Shown here piece after piece: positions 9,255 to 17,541 of a DNA stretch of 56,813 nucleotides. Under the pieces are notes generated by a model, which saw nothing but the letters and a program-made list of their open reading frames with translations, was not told the origin of the DNA and ran no database searches. How positions within the stretch are numbered: the first letter of the stretch is position 1; each line of letters begins with the position of its first letter. Origin of the DNA: Knufia peltigerae. Taxonomy: Eukaryota; Ascomycota; Eurotiomycetes; Chaetothyriales; Trichomeriaceae. The position numbers were made by a program, and so were the translations under genes. The DNA is taken from assembly GCA_030247855.1 (NCBI GenBank), contig JAPDRN010000119.1, positions 1-56,813 of the forward strand, given 5' to 3'.

Positions 9255-9277
9255 ATCCACGCATGGCGTGGATCTAC
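9255..9277. repeat. SMAG-like palindrome overlapping a stop codon
   Basis: Two 8-bp arms (ATCCACGC and GCGTGGAT) around a 3-base loop are followed by CTAC. On the minus strand this reads GTAG plus hairpin, the layout of Stenotrophomonas SMAG repeats. The TAG of the tetranucleotide at 9274-9276 is the stop codon of the MHYT-GGDEF-EAL gene. The same palindrome recurs at 56784-56806, and a near copy lies at 22963-22981. Confidence 0.75.
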
Positions 9278-11394
9278 AGGGGATTACGGCCGTTGGCCAG
9301 TTCCACCCGTGGCCGCGGCAGGTCGTGCAGCTGCATGAAGCGGGCCGCGTCCACCGGCCGGCCCAGCAGGAAGCCCTGCAGGTAGTCGCAGCCCAGCCGC
9401 TCCAGGTAGGCGCGCTGCGCGGCGGTCTCCACGCCCTCGGCCACGATGTCCATGTCCAGTGCATGGCCCAGCGCCACAATCGCCGACACGATCACCACGT
9501 CTTCGGCGCTGTGTTCCAGGTCGCGCACGAACGCGTGGTCGATCTTGATCTCGGTGGCCGGCAGGCGCTTGAGGTACAGCAGGCTGGAGTAACCGGTGCC
9601 GAAATCATCGATGGAGATGCCCACGCCCAGGGCCGAAAAGCTCTGCAGCAGGCGCAGGCTGGTATCGGTATCGCGCATCACCGTGCTTTCGGTGATCTCC
9701 AGTACCAGGTTGCGCGGGGCGATCGCGTAGCGCTCGATCACCTCGCGTACGTCCTGCAGCAGGTGCGGCGAACTGAACTGCACCGGTGACAGGTTCACCG
9801 ACATCGTCCACCCTTCGTGGCCGGCATCGTGCCACTGCCGCAGCTGCTGGCAGGCCTGGTCCAGCGCCCAGCGGCCGATCTCGTTGATCGCACCGCTGCG
9901 CTCGGCCAGGCGGATGAAGCGGTCCGGCGGAATCAGGCCCTGTTCCGGGTGGCGCCAGCGGATCAGTGCTTCGGCGCCAGCCACCTTCTGCGTAGCCACG
10001 CGGATCTTCGGCTGATAGTGCAGGAACAGCTGCTCGCTGCCGATCGCCCGGCGCAGGTCGGCCAGCAGGCGGAACTGCTGCTCGGCGCTGTCGTTCATCC
10101 AGTCGGCGAACAGCACGAACGCATTGCGGCCCGACTCCTTGGCCTGGTACATCGCCGCATCGGCGAAGGCCATCAGCTGGCGTTCGCTGGCGGCATGGTC
10201 GGGGCAGATCGCGATGCCGATGCTGGCGCTCACCTGCAGCTCGTGGTCAGGCAGCAGCGGGCCGCTGCCCACCGCCTGCAGAATGCGCCGGGCCAGGGTC
10301 GGCAGGTCCTCGTCCTGTTCGATGCGCACCACCAGCACGAATTCGTCGCCGCCCAGCCGTGCCAGCATGTCGTGCGGCCGCAGCAGCTGGCGGGTGCGCT
10401 CTGCCACGGCCACCAGCAGCGCATCGCCGGCCTGGTGGCCATAGGCATCATTGACCTGCTTGAAGCCATCCAGGTCCATGAACATCACCGCGAAGCGGCT
10501 GCCGCCCTGTTCGGCCTCAGCCAGCGCCTGCAGGATGCGCCGCTGCAGCAGCAGCCGGTTCGGCAGGCGGGTGAGCGGGTCGTGCAGCGCGGCCTGGGTC
10601 AGTTCCTGCTGGGCATCGGTCAAGGAGGTGCTGAGCAGCGAATTGCGCAGGCGCAACAGCTGCGCCTCCACCCGCTGGTCCAGCCAGGACACCACCAGCA
10701 CCACCGCCAGGATCGCCACGGTCAACACCACCACCAGCATCGCCAGCCAGTTGTTCTGCAGGCCATCGCCCACCGCGGCACCGCATACGCTGCCTTCGGG
10801 GAAACGGGCGGCGGCCATGCCGGTGTAGTGCATGCCGACGATGGCCAGGCCGAGCAGTCCGGCGGCAGCCAGGCGGTCGCCGATGCGGGTGTGCTGCGCG
10901 CGCAGGCGGAAGGCCACGTACAGCGCGGTCCACGACGCGGCCACAGCAACCAGCAGCGACAGCAGCAGCCACACCGGCTGGTAGTCGATGCCCGGTTGCA
11001 TGCGCATCGCGGCCATGCCCACGTAATGCATGCTGGCGATGCCGCTGCCCATCAGCAATGCCCCACCGGCCAGGCGTGGATGGGGCAGGGTGCGCAGCGA
11101 CACCAGCCAGAGCGCGAACACCGACGAGCCGATCGCCAATGCCAGCGACAGCAGGGTGATGGGCAGGTCGTAGCCCAGCGGAATGGGCAGGTCGAAGGCG
11201 AGCATGCCGATGAAGTGCATCGACCAGATGCCCAGCCCCATCGCAAAGCCGCCGCCGAGGCGCCACCACCAGGTCGCGCCCTTGCCGGGCGCGGTGACGG
11301 TGCGCCCAGCCATCGCCAGCGCGGTGTAGGACGCCATCACTGCAACCAGCAATGAGGTCGCCACCAGCCACGGATTGTACGTGCCTTCCAGCAT
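9274..11394 (-). CDS. MHYT-GGDEF-EAL membrane cyclic-di-GMP protein
   Basis: This protein is predicted to make and/or break cyclic di-GMP at the inner membrane. It has 706 residues. The N-terminal seven-helix MHYT sensor carries three motifs, MHFIGM (59-64), MHYVGM (122-127) and MHYTGM (188-193); MHYT domains have been proposed to bind copper and sense oxygen, CO or NO. A short coiled segment leads to a GGDEF domain with intact GGDEF at 348-352 and an RPHD inhibitory site at 339-342. The EAL domain follows, with EALIRW (EAL at 475-477), DDFGTG and AEGVE intact. Both enzyme activities are therefore possible. The gene sits between fliR and flhB in the same orientation. Its target is unknown, but flagellar control is the obvious inference. 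Confidence 0.93.
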   Translation of the reverse strand: MLEGTYNPWLVATSLLVAVMASYTALAMAGRTVTAPGKGATWWWRLGGGFAMGLGIWSMHFIGMLAFDLPIPLGYDLPITLLSLALAIGSSVFALWLVSLRTLPHPRLAGGALLMGSGIASMHYVGMAAMRMQPGIDYQPVWLLLSLLVAVAASWTALYVAFRLRAQHTRIGDRLAAAGLLGLAIVGMHYTGMAAARFPEGSVCGAAVGDGLQNNWLAMLVVVLTVAILAVVLVVSWLDQRVEAQLLRLRNSLLSTSLTDAQQELTQAALHDPLTRLPNRLLLQRRILQALAEAEQGGSRFAVMFMDLDGFKQVNDAYGHQAGDALLVAVAERTRQLLRPHDMLARLGGDEFVLVVRIEQDEDLPTLARRILQAVGSGPLLPDHELQVSASIGIAICPDHAASERQLMAFADAAMYQAKESGRNAFVLFADWMNDSAEQQFRLLADLRRAIGSEQLFLHYQPKIRVATQKVAGAEALIRWRHPEQGLIPPDRFIRLAERSGAINEIGRWALDQACQQLRQWHDAGHEGWTMSVNLSPVQFSSPHLLQDVREVIERYAIAPRNLVLEITESTVMRDTDTSLRLLQSFSALGVGISIDDFGTGYSSLLYLKRLPATEIKIDHAFVRDLEHSAEDVVIVSAIVALGHALDMDIVAEGVETAAQRAYLERLGCDYLQGFLLGRPVDAARFMQLHDLPRPRVELANGRNPL

Positions 11395-11479
11395 TCGTCA
11401 GTCTCCCGGACCTGCCTGTCAACGGAAAAACTACGGTGGGGCATGCGCAAGGCAGGCGACCTGCGGCCGCCGGTTGCAG

Positions 11480-11530
11480 CGTCCCCCCGGTCGCTGCGCA
11501 TTCACTCTAACGCGGGCACCGGGGGGGACG
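11480..11530. repeat. inverted repeat after fliR
   Basis: The arms at 11480-11491 and 11518-11530 match as inverted copies except for one extra G in a G run (six versus seven). The loop is about 26 bp. It lies in the 162 bp between the fliR stop and the MHYT-GGDEF-EAL start. It could slow or end fliR transcription, but no T run follows on the minus strand. Confidence 0.6.
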
Positions 11531-11556
11531 GCAAGCAGCAAAACGTGACGACCGCG

Positions 11557-12348
11557 TCAGCGGGTCACGGCACCGGCAGCCTCGAAGGCAGCATCGAACA
11601 GGCGCTGCACCGGCGGGCCCATTTCACCGACCAGCAGGGTCAGCAGGAACAGGCCCAGCAGCAGTGAAACCGGCAGGCCCAGCTGGATCGGATTCAGCGC
11701 CGGCGCGGCGCGGGCCAGCACGCCGAAGGCCAGGTTCACCGCCAGCATTGCCACGGTCAGCGGGATGGCCAGGGTCAGCGCGCCGCGCAGCACCGTCAGC
11801 AGGAACGTCGGGGCGATGCTGAAGAAGGCGTGCGGGTCGGGCAGGGGCGCACCGATCGGCAGGGCGCGGTAGCTGTCCACCACCAGCGAGATCAGCGCCA
11901 GATGGCCGTTGGCGGTGAAGAACAGCAGGCCGAACAGCAGATAGAACCACTGGCCGATGACACCGGAGGTGCCGCCGCGCAGCGGGTCGCTCATCTGCGC
12001 AAACGCCAGGCCGGTGCCCTGGGCGACCAGTTCGCCGGCCATGGCGCCAGCCTCGAACACCAGCCGCAGCATGAAACCGATGGCTACGCCAATCGCCAGC
12101 TCGCGGGCGATGGTCAGCACGGTGGCGGCGTCGAAGCCGGTCCAGTCCGGTACCGGCGGCAGCAGCGGCGCCAACGCGATGGCCAGGGTGCCGGCCAGCA
12201 TCACCCGCACCCGGCCGGGCACCGCGCGGGTGCCGATCATCGGCATCGCCATGGCCACCGCGCCGATGCGCAGCATGGTCCACAGCACGGTGCCGATCAT
12301 GCCGAAGGCATTCAGGCCGTCGGCAGCCATCTGGGTGGCGGCGTCCAT
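11557..12348 (-). CDS. fliR: FliR, flagellar export gate protein
   Basis: FliR is one of the FliP-FliQ-FliR proteins forming the export pore at the base of the rod. The 263-residue protein is very hydrophobic with about six membrane segments. It has the family's loop with LVAQGTGLAFAQMSDP in the middle and the C-terminal segment NPIQLGLPVSLLLGLFLL. It is the last gene of the fliL-M-N-O-P-Q-R run, 16 bp after fliQ. The next gene downstream is the MHYT-GGDEF-EAL gene. Confidence 0.96.
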   Translation of the reverse strand: MDAATQMAADGLNAFGMIGTVLWTMLRIGAVAMAMPMIGTRAVPGRVRVMLAGTLAIALAPLLPPVPDWTGFDAATVLTIARELAIGVAIGFMLRLVFEAGAMAGELVAQGTGLAFAQMSDPLRGGTSGVIGQWFYLLFGLLFFTANGHLALISLVVDSYRALPIGAPLPDPHAFFSIAPTFLLTVLRGALTLAIPLTVAMLAVNLAFGVLARAAPALNPIQLGLPVSLLLGLFLLTLLVGEMGPPVQRLFDAAFEAAGAVTR

Positions 12349-12364
12349 CTGCGTGCGCGTCCGT

Positions 12365-12634
12365 CTAGCCGATCAGGTGCGGAATGCGCTGGAACAGCAG
12401 CGTGGTGAATTCGACCAGGTGGCCGATCAACAGGCTGCCCAGTGCGAACAACACCGCAGTGAGGGCCGCAGCCTTGGCAACGAAGGCGATGGTGGGCTCG
12501 TTGAGCTGGGTCGCCGCCTGCACCACGCCCACCACCACGCCGACCACCAGTACGGTCAGCAGCAGCGGGCCGGCTACCCACAGCACGGTAATCAGGCCAC
12601 CACGCAGTTCAGTCAGGGCAAGTTCGGGGGACAT
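12365..12634 (-). CDS. fliQ: FliQ, flagellar export gate protein
   Basis: This is a small export-gate subunit of 89 residues, the usual length. It has two long hydrophobic helices (about residues 12-40 and 50-75) joined by the conserved polar loop QAATQLNEPTIAFVAK. It begins at the ATG at 12634, 68 bp after fliP, and is followed by fliR. Confidence 0.96.
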   Translation of the reverse strand: MSPELALTELRGGLITVLWVAGPLLLTVLVVGVVVGVVQAATQLNEPTIAFVAKAAALTAVLFALGSLLIGHLVEFTTLLFQRIPHLIG

Positions 12635-12702
12635 CGTCGTTCCGTTATGTGTATGTAGAGCCGGGCCATGCTCAGCTGACCTTCGGATCAGGCCGGATTG
12701 AA

Positions 12703-13482
12703 TCAGGCCGGATTGAAGCTGGCCGCCAGCGTGCCGACGGTCAGCACCCAGCCGTCGACCAGCACGAACAGCAGGATCTTGAACGGTGCGGAGACCAGCA
12801 TCGGCGACAGCATCATCATGCCCATCGACATCAGCACGCTGGCCACGACCAGGTCGATGATCACGAACGGAATGAAGATCAGGAAGCCGATCTCGAAGGC
12901 GGTTTTCAGTTCACTGGTGACGAACGATGCGACCAGCACCGGGAACGGAATCGCATCGGGGCTGGCGTAGGTACCGTGCCCGGCGATGCCGGCGAAGGTC
13001 ATCAGATCGGTCTCGCGGATCTGCGCCAGCATGAAGGCGCGCAGCGGCGTGGTGGTCAGCGTCCAGGCGGTCTGGAAGTCGATCTCGCCATTGAGGTAGG
13101 GCGCCATGCCGGTGCTCCAGGCCTTGTCCCAGGTCGGCAGCATGATCATCGCCGTGAGGAACAGGGCCAGGCCCAGCAGCACCTGGTTGGACGGCGTCTG
13201 GCCGGTGCCCAGTGCCTGCCGCAGCAGGCCCAGCACGATGATGATGCGGGTGAAGGAGGTCAGCACCAGCAGCATCGACGGGATCAGGGTGATCGCCGTC
13301 ATCAGCAACAGCGTCTGCAGCGGCAGGCTGACCGGCGCACCGCCGATCTTGCCGACGTTGATGTCCGGCAGCGGCGTGGTCGGCGCGCCCGGGGCGGCGA
13401 ACGCCAACGCAGGCAGCAGGCACAGGGCGAGCAGGGTCAGCCACGGCAGCAGGGTGGCAAGACGGGAACGGGTCACACGCAT
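12703..13482 (-). CDS. fliP: FliP, flagellar export gate protein
   Basis: FliP forms the core ring of the export pore. The 259-residue protein starts with a cleavable-type signal peptide (hydrophobic segment ending ALAFAAPG near residue 31) and then has four membrane helices. Family signatures are present, such as TSFTRIIIVLGLLRQALGT, the acidic lumenal loop, and FVTSELKTAFEIGF. Only one base separates its ATG from the fliO stop. Confidence 0.96.
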   Translation of the reverse strand: MRVTRSRLATLLPWLTLLALCLLPALAFAAPGAPTTPLPDINVGKIGGAPVSLPLQTLLLMTAITLIPSMLLVLTSFTRIIIVLGLLRQALGTGQTPSNQVLLGLALFLTAMIMLPTWDKAWSTGMAPYLNGEIDFQTAWTLTTTPLRAFMLAQIRETDLMTFAGIAGHGTYASPDAIPFPVLVASFVTSELKTAFEIGFLIFIPFVIIDLVVASVLMSMGMMMLSPMLVSAPFKILLFVLVDGWVLTVGTLAASFNPA

Positions 13483-13483
13483 G

Positions 13484-13891
13484 TCAGGGGTCCTTGCGCA
13501 GCCGCTGTTGCAGCAGCTGGGCGAAATTCGGCAGGTTCTTCAGGTCGGGTACGCGCACCGGCGCGGGCGGCGGCAGCGGTTCGGGCAGGGTGTGCAGGGC
13601 ATTGATGCCACCGGCGGTCACGCCCAGCAGCAGCTGGTGGCCGTTGACCTCGACCACCACCACGCGCTCCTTGGCGCCAACATTCAGGCTCGCCACCAGC
13701 TTCATGCCCTCGGCCGGGCGGAAGCCGCTGCCGGGCAGGCGCTTGAGCAGCCAGCCCAGGCCGATGACCAGGGCCAGCACCGCCAACAGGGCCAGCACTG
13801 CACCGAACAGGCTCGGTGCGGCCGGCGCATGCTGGCCGATCTGCGGGGCCGTCTTGGCGACGGCCAGCGCGGTGGCGGCGAGCAGGCTCAA
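13484..13891 (-). CDS. fliO: FliO, export gate assembly protein
   Basis: FliO is a small membrane protein that helps assemble the FliP ring. It has 135 residues: one hydrophobic helix (about residues 28-50, ending in GWLLKRLPG) followed by a cytoplasmic domain (MKLVASLNVGAKERVVVVEVNGHQLLLGV...) and a proline-rich tail. The start is a TTG at 13891 that overlaps the fliN stop as TTGA. The next internal start codons would cut into the membrane helix. Confidence 0.92.
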   Translation of the reverse strand: MSLLAATALAVAKTAPQIGQHAPAAPSLFGAVLALLAVLALVIGLGWLLKRLPGSGFRPAEGMKLVASLNVGAKERVVVVEVNGHQLLLGVTAGGINALHTLPEPLPPPAPVRVPDLKNLPNFAQLLQQRLRKDP

Positions 13892-14223
13892 CGCAGTCTC
13901 CGGATCCGCTCGCTGGGGCTGACCACATCGGTCAGGCGCACGCCGAAGCGGTCGTTGATCACCACCACTTCGCCATGGGCGATTAGCGTGCCGTTGACGA
14001 ACACGTCCAGCGATTCGCCGGCACCACGCTCCAGCTCCACCACCGAACCCTGGTTGAGCTGCAACAGGTTGCGGATCGGCAGGCGGGCGCGACCGACTTC
14101 CAGCGACAACGTCACCGGCACATCGAGGATCACGTCCAGGTTCAAATCCGGGCCGGTCGCCTCATCGGCCTGCAGGCTGGTGAACTGTGCCGGGGTCGGT
14201 TCGAGGGCGTCGATATCGTTCAT
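13888..14223 (-). CDS. fliN: FliN, motor switch protein
   Basis: FliN forms the C-ring base of the flagellar switch with FliM and FliG. From the ATG at 14223 the protein has 111 residues, with the SpoA domain from about residue 30: VILDVPVTLSLEVGRARLPIRNLL, then LDVFVNGTLIAHGEVVVINDRFGVRLTDVVS split over adjacent strands. The open frame continues upstream, but this start overlaps the fliM stop as ATGA and gives the normal length. Confidence 0.96.
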   Translation of the reverse strand: MNDIDALEPTPAQFTSLQADEATGPDLNLDVILDVPVTLSLEVGRARLPIRNLLQLNQGSVVELERGAGESLDVFVNGTLIAHGEVVVINDRFGVRLTDVVSPSERIRRLR

Positions 14224-15224
14224 TGCGGGTCTTCCTGGATGACGGGTACGCGCGGACGGGTGCCCGGCGGATGGGTAGCGGTGATCTTTACGGCGTTCAT
14301 GCCGTTGGCGACGCCGAACTCCCCGGTGAACACCGGGATGTTCTCCACGCACAGCGGCACCTGCGGGCTGAGGTCGATCGGCAGGATGTCGCCGACCTTC
14401 AGCCGGGTCAGGTCGCGCAGGGTCATGCGCTTGCTGGCCAGCACGCTGGAGAGGGTGACTTCGGCCACGTTGAGCTGCTCGCGCAGGGTGCGGCCCCAGC
14501 TCTCGTCGCGGTCGTTGCGGTCGCTCTGAATGCCGGCGTCGAGCAGCTCGCGGATCGGCTCCAGCATCGAGTAGGGCAGGGTCACGTGGATGTCGCCGCC
14601 ACCGCCGTCGAGTTCAACATGCAGGCGGCACACCACCACGTATTCGCGCGGCGTCACGATGTTGGCGAAGTGCGGGTTGATCTCCGAGTTGATGTACTCG
14701 AACTCCACGTCCATCACCGGTGCCCACGCTTCACGCAGGTCGGCGAAGGTCTGCTTCAGCAGCAGGTGGATCACCCGCATTTCGGTGGCGGTGAACTCGC
14801 GGCCTTCGATGCGCGTCGGGTAGCGCCCGTCACCGCCGAAGAAGTTGTCGACGATGGCGAACACCAGAGTCGGCTCGAACACGATCAGGCCGGTGCCGCG
14901 CAGTGGCTTGAAACGGATCAGGTTCAGGTTGGTCGGCACATACAGCGAGTGCATGTAGTCGTTGAACTTGATCAGCTCGATGCCACGCACGGACAGTTCG
15001 GCCGAGCGCCGGATCAGATTGAACAGGCCGATCCGCCACAGGCGCGCGAAGCGCTCGTGGACCATTTCCAGGGTCGGCATGCGACCGCGGATGATGCGGT
15101 CCTGGCTGGCGAAATCGTAGGAGCGTGCTTCGCCACTGGGGGCGTCCGGCTCGGTTTCGACCGCGCCACTGTCCACGCCATGCAACAGGGCATCGATCTC
15201 ATCCTGGGACAGCAGGTCATTCAT
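14220..15224 (-). CDS. fliM: FliM, motor switch protein binding CheY-P
   Basis: FliM is the middle C-ring protein and receives CheY-P. The 334-residue protein has the N-terminal CheY-binding peptide LSQDEIDALLHG at residues 5-16, the middle CheC-like domain (with the GGDGRYPTRIEGREFT region) and a C-terminal SpoA domain. The ATG at 15224 lies 11 bp after the fliL stop. The gene overlaps fliN by 4 bp. Confidence 0.97.
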   Translation of the reverse strand: MNDLLSQDEIDALLHGVDSGAVETEPDAPSGEARSYDFASQDRIIRGRMPTLEMVHERFARLWRIGLFNLIRRSAELSVRGIELIKFNDYMHSLYVPTNLNLIRFKPLRGTGLIVFEPTLVFAIVDNFFGGDGRYPTRIEGREFTATEMRVIHLLLKQTFADLREAWAPVMDVEFEYINSEINPHFANIVTPREYVVVCRLHVELDGGGGDIHVTLPYSMLEPIRELLDAGIQSDRNDRDESWGRTLREQLNVAEVTLSSVLASKRMTLRDLTRLKVGDILPIDLSPQVPLCVENIPVFTGEFGVANGMNAVKITATHPPGTRPRVPVIQEDPQ

Positions 15225-15234
15225 CGGGGAGCCC

Positions 15235-15750
15235 TTACTGGGTCACGAAGCTGGTGAACAGCAGGTCGTCGGCACCGTTGCTGCCGGTCTCGGCCTTCAG
15301 CACCTTCTGCACTTCGGCCAACGAATCGGCCTGCAGCTTCTGCTTGCCGGCGATGTCGGCGATCTGCTGCGGGCTGACCTGCGAGAACAGCATCAGCAGG
15401 CGTGCGCGGATGGCCGGGGAATGGGTCTTGATCGCTTCCAGCGCGGCCGGATCGCGGGTCATCAGCTGCACTTCCACCTGCAGGTAGCGCGGGCCGTCGA
15501 TCGAACCGTTGAGGTTGACCACGAACGCCGGTTCCAGTGCGAAGTACTGGGCCGGGGCCGGGGTGGTGGTCTTCTTCGGCGCCTGCGCGGTCTTGTCTTC
15601 GTGCTTGGACTGGGTGAAGAACCAGACGCCGCCACCGGCAGCACCGGCGGCCAGTACGGCGACCAGGGCGGTGATCAGGATCGGACTGCGCGGCTTGGCG
15701 GTCTTGTCCTTGTCGGCGGTCTTCTTGGTTTTGTCAGCGGCTGCGGCCAC
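15235..15750 (-). CDS. fliL: FliL, stator-associated flagellar membrane protein
   Basis: FliL is a single-pass inner-membrane protein surrounding the stator and supporting torque. It has 171 residues: a Lys/Asp-rich cytoplasmic N terminus, one membrane helix (about residues 23-46) and a periplasmic domain containing YFALEPAFVVNLNG and YLQVEVQLM. The start is a GTG at 15750 with AGGAG about 9 nt ahead. A sigma54-like promoter lies at 15786-15801, so fliL heads the fliLMNOPQR unit. Confidence 0.95.
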   Translation of the reverse strand: MAAAADKTKKTADKDKTAKPRSPILITALVAVLAAGAAGGGVWFFTQSKHEDKTAQAPKKTTTPAPAQYFALEPAFVVNLNGSIDGPRYLQVEVQLMTRDPAALEAIKTHSPAIRARLLMLFSQVSPQQIADIAGKQKLQADSLAEVQKVLKAETGSNGADDLLFTSFVTQ

Positions 15751-15785
15751 GGGGTGAAGCTCCTGAGGGTTGCTTCACCGGGATA

Positions 15786-15801
15786 TGCAAGGGGTGTGCC
15801 G
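15786..15801 (-). promoter_or_regulatory. sigma54-like promoter of fliLMNOPQR
   Basis: On the minus strand the site reads CGGCACACCCCTTGCA, with GG and GC ten bases apart and only two differences from TGGCACG-N4-TTGCA. It lies 36 bp before the fliL GTG. Pattern match only. Confidence 0.78.
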
Positions 15802-15869
15802 GAGTGGCCGGGGAGGGGGGGTGACGGAATTCCGTCGGGGTGCCGGTGGGGCGGTGCAGATACTGCCAG

Positions 15870-15889
15870 GTGCCGACCTTGGTCGGCAC
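15870..15889. repeat. palindrome downstream of fliK
   Basis: Perfect 9-bp arms GTGCCGACC and GGTCGGCAC surround a TT loop, 6 bp past the fliK stop. The same stem recurs with a GTT loop at 56743-56763, and a one-mismatch copy lies at 22905-22925. It is an extragenic repeat that could also slow transcription leaving fliK. It lacks a T run. Confidence 0.7.
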
Positions 15890-15895
15890 GCACTG

Positions 15896-17059
15896 TCAGG
15901 CGTAAGCGTCCAACAACCCGCGCTGGCGGATCAGCTGCGATGCCGACACCGTGGTGTCGCCCAGTGACGGTTCTCCGACACCAGCGCGCCCGCCGCCGCC
16001 CGCCGGGCTGCCCGGATTGCCGTCGCCGCTGTGCTGCTGGCCGACATCGGCATGGGCCAGCTGGAAGCCCTGCTCGCCGAGCAGTTCACGCAGGCGCGGC
16101 AGGCTGCTTTCCAGCGCCTGGCGTACATCGACGTGCGGGCTGCTGAAGCTGGCATGCACCTTGTCACCGTTCATCTGCAGGCGCACGTCCACCGGCCCCA
16201 GGTCTTCCGGGTTGAGGCGGATGTGGGCATGGCCGATCTTCTGGTCAGCCAGCCAGCCGATGCGCGCACCAATGGCCTGGTCGAAACCATCGTCGCCCAG
16301 CACCGGCTTCGGTGTGGGTTCGCCGTTGAAGACGGCATTGCTGGCCAGTGCGGCCTTCAGGTCCTGCAGGGCGGCGGGCAAGGGGGGCTGCAGCGGTGCC
16401 GGAGGTGCACGGTCGCCGATCTGCAGACTGTCACCGTCGTCGGCACGATCCAATGCCTTGCCACCTACCACCAGCTCGGGCAGCGGCAGGCCGCTGGCCT
16501 CACTGTCGCCGGCAGCGGATGCCGATGCGCTTGCGGCCGGCGCTGCCGCGCCCTGGCTCGCGTTGGCAGGCAGCGCGGCGGCCGCAGGTGCCAGTGCAGC
16601 GGAGGGCAGCGCGCTGCCGTCGGCACCGTTGGCCGCTGGCGGTGGCAGCACCGGCGCCGGATCGAGGCCGGTGGGCACGGCCAGCATCAGGCCGGCCAAG
16701 CCGAGTGGCGGCCAGGGCGCGTCGTCCGCGTTGGCCGGGGTGTCCTTGTCGTCGCTGGCTGCCGACGTTGCCGGTACAGCAGGTGTCGATGTGCTGGCGT
16801 CCGTGGCGGCTGCTTCGCCGTCGGTCGGCCGCGGCGAAGCCTTGCCCGGGTTGCCGTCGGGCGTTGATGCAGCGTTGGCCTGTGTTGCCGGATTGCTGGC
16901 GGTTGTCGTGGTGCCGGTAGTGCCGGTCGACGCGTTGCCGCCCTGCAGCATCTGGCCGAAATCCTTGCCGGAGTCGCTGCGCGAGGCGCGCGCGCTGCTG
17001 GCATTGCCACTGCCGCCGGGCGTCGGTGCACTGGCGTTGCTGCTCAACGGGGACGGCAT
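15896..17059 (-). CDS. fliK: FliK, hook-length control protein
   Basis: FliK measures hook length and triggers the FlhB switch. The 387-residue protein has a long low-complexity N-terminal part rich in Ala, Ser, Thr, Gly and Pro, and a C-terminal Flg_hook domain of about 100 residues containing IRLNPEDLGPVDVRLQMNG and a LLGEQGFQLAHADV segment. A GTG at 17062 directly precedes the ATG at 17059, and either would overlap the fliJ stop. Downstream lies a palindrome and then the promoter of fliL. Confidence 0.93.
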   Translation of the reverse strand: MPSPLSSNASAPTPGGSGNASSARASRSDSGKDFGQMLQGGNASTGTTGTTTTASNPATQANAASTPDGNPGKASPRPTDGEAAATDASTSTPAVPATSAASDDKDTPANADDAPWPPLGLAGLMLAVPTGLDPAPVLPPPAANGADGSALPSAALAPAAAALPANASQGAAAPAASASASAAGDSEASGLPLPELVVGGKALDRADDGDSLQIGDRAPPAPLQPPLPAALQDLKAALASNAVFNGEPTPKPVLGDDGFDQAIGARIGWLADQKIGHAHIRLNPEDLGPVDVRLQMNGDKVHASFSSPHVDVRQALESSLPRLRELLGEQGFQLAHADVGQQHSGDGNPGSPAGGGGRAGVGEPSLGDTTVSASQLIRQRGLLDAYA

Positions 17060-17541
17060 CACGAGCGGCCTCCGTGTTCGCCATCATCCTGGTCTTCGGT
17101 CTGCGCCAGGCGCGCGCGGCGCGCGCCGATGTCATCCATCTCGCGCTGGTCGCGGCGGTCGGTCACCACTTTTTCCTGCGCGCGGTAGCTGGCGGCCAGC
17201 TGTTCCAGCACCGCCTTGTCACGGCTGGCCAGGATCAGGCGCGCGCGTTCGGCCTCCACTTTTTCGCGGTTGCCGTTCACGGTCTGCTGCTGCTGTTCCA
17301 CTGCGCTGTCCAGCCGGTCCAGGAAGGCGCGCCGGTTCAACAGCTGCGCCGGACTGGTCGCGGCCATCTGCGCGTCGGCCATCTGTTGGGAGGCATACTC
17401 CTCGGCGTAGCGACGCAGTTCGTCCAGGCGCGACAGATGGGTGTCGAGCACGTTCTGGCGCTCGGCCAGGTCGCGGGCGACCGCATCCTCGTGTTCCTGG
17501 GCCCGCTTCAGCAGCGGATCGATGCGCTTGGACTGGATCAT
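17059..17541 (-). CDS. fliJ: FliJ, export chaperone escort protein
   Basis: FliJ is a coiled-coil protein that sits in the FliI ring and helps energise export. From the ATG at 17541 it has 160 residues and is almost entirely charged helix (for example RRYAEEYASQQMADAQ and REKVEAERARLILASRDKAVLEQL regions). This start overlaps the fliI stop as ATGA. The longer open frame upstream is a shadow of fliI. Family sequence conservation is low, so the call rests on size, coiled-coil content and position. Confidence 0.92.
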   Translation of the reverse strand: MIQSKRIDPLLKRAQEHEDAVARDLAERQNVLDTHLSRLDELRRYAEEYASQQMADAQMAATSPAQLLNRRAFLDRLDSAVEQQQQTVNGNREKVEAERARLILASRDKAVLEQLAASYRAQEKVVTDRRDQREMDDIGARRARLAQTEDQDDGEHGGRS

